From contig NZ_JAPDPD010000009.1 of assembly GCF_026283965.1 (NCBI RefSeq), positions 62,001 through 126,000 on the forward strand: a DNA stretch of 64,000 nucleotides, given 5' to 3'. Under the pieces are notes generated by a model. The model did not search any database. It had not been told where the DNA came from and saw nothing but the letters and a program-made list of their open reading frames with translations. The stretch comes from Dyella subtropica. Its GTDB lineage: Bacteria; Pseudomonadota; Gammaproteobacteria; Xanthomonadales; Rhodanobacteraceae. Made by a program: the position numbers and the translations under genes. Position 1 is the stretch's first letter, and every line of letters begins with the position of its first letter. Below, one piece after another: positions 60,480 through 64,000 of this stretch.

Positions 60480-62489
60480 ATGAGTACGAACGAGTACCGA
60501 TTGGGGTTTCGAGGTGATATCGAAGGGCTTCGAGCTGTTGCCATCTTATTGGTGGTGGCCGCGCACGCTGGGGTTCCGTGGCTCCGCGGCGGCTTTGTCG
60601 GGGTGGATGTTTTCTTTGTCCTTTCTGGGTTCCTCATCACTGGGCTGCTAGTGCGTGAAATTGCGGATAGCGGCCGCGTAGATTTCGTTGAGTTCTATCT
60701 GCGGCGATTGCGCCGGCTTATGCCGGCGCTGATCGTGATGCTGCTGACTGTGTGTGTGTTGGCATCACAGATGCTCGTCCCAGGGGATCAGTGGGAGCAG
60801 GCTGGTGCCGCTGCAATGGCATCTGTATGGCTGAGTAATATCCATTTTGCGCTAGCCAGGCTGGATTATTTTGCCCCGGGGGCCGAGTCCAGTTTGTTCT
60901 TGCATACCTGGTCATTGGGGGTGGAAGAGCAGTTCTACCTATTCTGGCCGATATTGCTGCTGGCGGCTTTTTTGGGAGGGGGCGGAAAGCTGATGCGGCT
61001 GAAGGCAGTGTTGCTGATCGTCTTTTTGATCAGTATGGCTGGATGCCTGTCACTCACGCAGAGTGTCCCACAGTGGACGTTCTACATGATGCCTTTCCGA
61101 GCATGGCAGTTTTCGGTTGGGGCGCTTGTTTGGATTTTTCTTCAACGGCAGATTGGTGAGGAGATCGTCGGACCTCGGGTCAGTGATTCGCGGGTCCTGT
61201 ACTGGGGAGGATGGTTTGGTTTGGCCGCGATTGTTGGAGCGGGGCTTGTATTTGATCCAAATACTTCCTACCCCGATTGGAAGGCTCTACTGCCGGCATT
61301 CGGCGCTGCAGGGATTCTGTCGGCCGGGCCAAATTTCTCGGCACTGAGTGTTCCACGAATGCTGTCATGGCGTCCCCTGCAGTTGCTTGGGCGAGTTTCT
61401 TATTCCTGGTATCTATGGCATTGGCCCGTGCTGTTACTCATGCGAACTGAGCCGGGGTCGAATTTTGTGATCGATAGCGCGCTGGGGGTGCTGGCCTCAC
61501 TGGCGATAGCGATCGCTTCCTATCAATGGATTGAGAATCCAATTCGCAGTCAGCAGCGATGGTTGACTCATCGGTGGGCATCTCTAGTCTGTGTAGTGCT
61601 GATATCGATAGCTGCTAATTTGTTGATGCTTGCTTGGCGCAACGATGCGTCGGATCAGCTGCAAAGATCTAAAACTCAACCGTATGCCGGGGCGAGATTA
61701 GATACGCCTGCCATCTATTTCCAAGGTTGCGACGAGGGGTACCAGAGCGTTCGAGTGCATATCTGTCGTTTCGGGTCTGAGTATGCGAAGCACACGGCCG
61801 TGTTGTTCGGGGATAGCATTGCGGGGCAATGGTTTCCGGCTATGATCGAGGTTTTCGATAAGCCAGGTTGGCGTCTGCTTGTGTTGACAAAATCAGCGTG
61901 CCCGATGGTAGATGAGCCGTTTTTCTACCCGCCCATCAAGCGGGAGTTTACGGAGTGTTCGGCTTGGCGCGAGAATTCGCTGAAGCAAATTGCTTCTATC
62001 AAGCCAGACGTGGTTGTGTTGAGCACGACCTCTACTCCAGAGTTTACACAAAGGCAATGGGTTGACGGCACGTCAAGGGTGCTAGGAAAGATCAGCGGGG
62101 CATCCACGCATATATACGTGTTACGTGATACGCCACAGCTTCCGTTCGACGGCCCAAATTGCCTTGAAACGCATAAAGTGGTCATCGCGGACTCCAATGC
62201 TTTGCTGTCCTGTACGGCGTCGTCAAAGAATGAGCACGAAGATCTTGTTTTTCATTGGTTGCAGCAGGCCGCCAGTCGCTTCACCAATGTCACGGTCATT
62301 GATCTGAATGACCTGGTTTGTCCGAATGGTGTGTGCAGTGCCGAGCGACAGGGTAAGGCGGTGTATCGCGATACACATCATCTGACCGGAAGTTTTGCCG
62401 CGTCACTCGGAAAGGCGCTGGGTGAGCGGTTGGCTGCTAGACCGCCCACGGGCCAGGACGACTCTGGGGTGAAACAGGGCTTCAATTGA
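60480..62489 (+). CDS. OafA/YrhL-type acyltransferase with C-terminal SGNH domain
   Basis: The 669-residue protein has ~11 membrane helices of the acyltransferase-3 family (FRGDIEGLRAVAILLVVAAH, GGFVGVDVFFVLSGFLITGL, WSLGVEEQFYLFWP). A periplasmic SGNH hydrolase-like domain covers residues ~430-669: VLFGDSIAGQW (Ser block) and YRDTHHLTGSFA (Asp-x2-His). It acetylates sugars of O-antigen or other surface glycan. ATG 60480 matches the family start. It is AT-richer than the surrounding genes and stands alone between corA and the DUF4105 gene, so horizontal origin is possible. Confidence 0.92.
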   Translation: MSTNEYRLGFRGDIEGLRAVAILLVVAAHAGVPWLRGGFVGVDVFFVLSGFLITGLLVREIADSGRVDFVEFYLRRLRRLMPALIVMLLTVCVLASQMLVPGDQWEQAGAAAMASVWLSNIHFALARLDYFAPGAESSLFLHTWSLGVEEQFYLFWPILLLAAFLGGGGKLMRLKAVLLIVFLISMAGCLSLTQSVPQWTFYMMPFRAWQFSVGALVWIFLQRQIGEEIVGPRVSDSRVLYWGGWFGLAAIVGAGLVFDPNTSYPDWKALLPAFGAAGILSAGPNFSALSVPRMLSWRPLQLLGRVSYSWYLWHWPVLLLMRTEPGSNFVIDSALGVLASLAIAIASYQWIENPIRSQQRWLTHRWASLVCVVLISIAANLLMLAWRNDASDQLQRSKTQPYAGARLDTPAIYFQGCDEGYQSVRVHICRFGSEYAKHTAVLFGDSIAGQWFPAMIEVFDKPGWRLLVLTKSACPMVDEPFFYPPIKREFTECSAWRENSLKQIASIKPDVVVLSTTSTPEFTQRQWVDGTSRVLGKISGASTHIYVLRDTPQLPFDGPNCLETHKVVIADSNALLSCTASSKNEHEDLVFHWLQQAASRFTNVTVIDLNDLVCPNGVCSAERQGKAVYRDTHHLTGSFAASLGKALGERLAARPPTGQDDSGVKQGFN

Positions 62490-62509
62490 TTATTGTGTGC
62501 CCTGTCTTG

Positions 62510-62518
62510 GGGGGGGGG
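62510..62518. repeat. Nine-base G run after the acyltransferase gene
   Basis: Nine consecutive G bases lie 21 bases after the acyltransferase stop, in the intergenic space between the convergent genes. No hairpin pairs with it. Confidence 0.8.
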
Positions 62519-62638
62519 CTATAGCTGCCACAGCCTATCGGCAAGAGCCAACAAGCAAGGCGAAGCGAATGGCCGTCAGAGGAGTTCTGATGCCTAAGGC
62601 TCTGTGGTGGTGGAGTGCGCATCTTTGCGGATTCAGTT

Positions 62639-63859
62639 TCAACCCAGACGACGCAGCCCGCGCCGCAAGATCCAGGAGAGAGCCAGCCAACCCGGCAGGG
62701 CGAACAAAAGCCACGGCTGATTCTGCTGCACCACGCCGGGCAGCAGATGTAGCGACACAGCCACCACAAGAGCCAGCAGCTGGAGCAGGATGACGCGGTC
62801 GGCCCAATGCGAGGCGGCCATGCCTTTGCGGATGCGCCATAGCGTGGGCAGTAGAACGAAGGCCAGCGGGTTGAACAGCAGCAGATTGGCATTGGCCCAG
62901 GCTGAGTGGTGGGCGGTGAGTGTCCATAGCACGAGCTGCAGTACGCCAACGATGCCGGCCGACACGAGATACAAGGTGCCCAGCAGCGTCAGGCCGGTGG
63001 GCCAGTAGCGCGCTGCGATCACTAATAGTGCTGCGAACAGCAGGCCGGCGATGGCCAGGGGCATGCGTAAGTCGGGCGCCTGGTCGGGCGGTGTGTCCAG
63101 ACGATTCGGCGATAGCAATTGTCCGTCTTGCGTTAGCGGCCGGGTGCCGCCCTGGCCGTCGCTCACCTGGACATGGGCGAGTTCGCGTTGCAGCACCATG
63201 GGCAGGAAGCTTTCCTGCCAGGCGTTGAGCGGCTGGTCGGCGTAGGGGCCGAGGCCGAGATCGAGGATCAGCATCAGCCAGGTCTGCGCACTCATCAGGC
63301 GCGCGGTTTGCTGGCGATAGGTCATGCCGCCGGTGCGTGCTTCGAGCTGTTTCTGCAGCACGCCACCCAGTGCGCGGTTCAATGCATCGCGTACGCGTGT
63401 GGTGCAGTTGTCGACATAGTAGTCGTAGTTGTAGCGGACGTTTTCGGGGCGCAGATTCCACATCAGGAAATCGCGCAGTGCCGAAGTCTGCTCTGGCGTG
63501 AGGGCCAGTGGCTGGCGCGTTACCGAGCGACCGGACTCGATGTAGTAGCGCTGGTCCGTCTCGGTGGTGGATGCATCCATCAGGTAGTGCATACGGCCGC
63601 GCGCAAAGTTCAGCAGGAAGCCGCTCTCGTCGAAATCGAATACGCCATAGTTGAAGTCGATCGATTCGCCGCTGACGGTATCTCGCAGCTCGATGGCGTC
63701 GTGGCCGAAGCGTTCCCAATAGGTTTCGCCCGGTCCATAGCTGATCAGCGCGACCTCGAGGTTCGCGCCTGGTGCGTTCGCCACGCCGGCATGCGCGCTG
63801 GGCGGGATGCCCGCCAGGAGCAAGGCGCATAGCAGGAGGATGCGAGCAGTCAGGCTCAT
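62639..63859 (-). CDS. DUF4105-like polytopic envelope protein
   Basis: The 406-residue protein has a signal peptide (MSLTARILLLCALLLAGIPP). A periplasmic region of about 230 residues carries LISYGPGETYWERFGHDAIE, FNYGVFDF and NYDYYVDNCTTRVRD (a conserved Asn-Cys-Thr-x-R motif of the DUF4105 group). About five membrane helices follow. The Cys/His residues of the N-domain resemble a papain-like or NlpC-like active site, but the activity is not known. ATG 63859 gives the signal peptide; the start at 63931 would extend into the gap before the next gene. Confidence 0.8.
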   Translation of the reverse strand: MSLTARILLLCALLLAGIPPSAHAGVANAPGANLEVALISYGPGETYWERFGHDAIELRDTVSGESIDFNYGVFDFDESGFLLNFARGRMHYLMDASTTETDQRYYIESGRSVTRQPLALTPEQTSALRDFLMWNLRPENVRYNYDYYVDNCTTRVRDALNRALGGVLQKQLEARTGGMTYRQQTARLMSAQTWLMLILDLGLGPYADQPLNAWQESFLPMVLQRELAHVQVSDGQGGTRPLTQDGQLLSPNRLDTPPDQAPDLRMPLAIAGLLFAALLVIAARYWPTGLTLLGTLYLVSAGIVGVLQLVLWTLTAHHSAWANANLLLFNPLAFVLLPTLWRIRKGMAASHWADRVILLQLLALVVAVSLHLLPGVVQQNQPWLLFALPGWLALSWILRRGLRRLG

Positions 63860-63941
63860 GGGCGGGCGTTCCGGTTTTGGGGCGAGAGGCGATTCTGCCG
63901 GAGCGTCTTCAGTCGCGACAGCTCCGGCCATGGGGGCGGAG

Positions 63942-64000
63942 TCAGTCTTCCGCCTGGCGGGTCACCCGGAACTGCTGCACGCGACGGTCGTCCGCCTCGG
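63942..64000 (-). CDS. C-terminal fragment of an unidentified gene
   Basis: A minus-strand frame is open to the window edge and stops with TGA at 63942-63944. It encodes the tail ...EADDRRVQQFRVTRQAED. Only 19 codons are visible, so no family can be assigned. It lies 82 bases before the DUF4105 start on the same strand, so it may be its operon partner. Confidence 0.4.
   Translation of the reverse strand, partial: EADDRRVQQFRVTRQAED

Noticed and set aside
62535-63830. Long minus-strand frame (431 codons) over the DUF4105 gene
   Set aside because: It is a different frame of the same stretch, very rich in Arg, Pro and Ala. The in-frame alternative has a signal peptide, membrane helices and a conserved motif.
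1-64000. CRISPR arrays, tRNA and rRNA genes, insertion sequences, integrases, prophage genes
   Set aside because: No regularly spaced repeats, no cloverleaf or rRNA motifs, and no transposase or integrase frames were recognised by eye.

Overview
The window is a GC-rich chromosomal segment of a gammaproteobacterium, most likely of the order Xanthomonadales, family Rhodanobacteraceae (Dyella, Luteibacter, Rhodanobacter or a relative). This placement is an inference. It rests on the pilB-pilC-pilD-coaE order, the large TonB-dependent receptors beside S9 peptidases, the RegB/RegA pair, the secreted beta-helix protein, and repeated intergenic palindromes of the type GTAGGAGCGCACCCTGTGCG. No rRNA, tRNA, CRISPR array, insertion sequence or prophage was found.

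Layout. 1-2.3 kb: end of a TesA-like esterase, then an OmpR-family two-component pair. 2.3-3.7 kb: a single-chain (fused) succinyl-CoA:3-ketoacid CoA-transferase. 3.9-9.6 kb: a minus-strand surface-glycan operon whose genes overlap by a few bases (sugar dehydrogenase, aminotransferase, Wzt-type ABC ATPase, PIG-L-like protein, coiled-coil glycosyltransferase). 10.1-14.1 kb: a secreted beta-helix protein, a BlaI/M56 regulator-protease pair with a strong palindromic operator, and an exported isoaspartyl peptidase. 14.2-20.2 kb: RegBA redox two-component system followed on the same strand by a TonB receptor, a BNR-repeat exported protein and an exported thioredoxin-like protein. 20.4-23.0 kb: DgkA, then a LemA/TPM/TPM operon. 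23.1-28.3 kb: TonB receptor and S9 peptidase. 28.5-31.8 kb: lgt-thyA-folA-Nudix/ThiE. 31.9-36.5 kb: coaE, pilD, pilC, pilB.

36.8-49.1 kb is an O-antigen or exopolysaccharide locus that looks poorer in GC than its surroundings. Three plus-strand genes meet ten minus-strand genes tail to tail. Gmd makes GDP-4-keto-6-deoxymannose, which can go to GDP-L-fucose (Fcl) or GDP-perosamine (a Per-like aminotransferase). Glycosyltransferases, methyltransferases and a Wzx flippase complete the set; no Wzy is recognisable. 49.6-54.9 kb holds two paralogous multi-membrane-span proteins with TPR-like tails and, upstream of them, two type IV pilin genes. Each pilin gene has a good GG-N10-GC sigma-54 promoter. 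This arrangement suggests a pilin-linked glycosylation module and is the most interesting part of the window. 55-64 kb holds a POT peptide transporter divergent from an S9 peptidase, CorA, an OafA-type acyltransferase with SGNH domain, and a DUF4105-like membrane protein.

Functionally the segment is dominated by the cell envelope: glycan synthesis and decoration, type IV pili, lipoprotein maturation, TonB-dependent uptake with peptide degradation, and signal transduction. Start codons were re-chosen from ribosome-binding sites, signal peptides and overlaps. Coordinates and motif positions come from reading by eye and may be off by a base in places. No database search was run.
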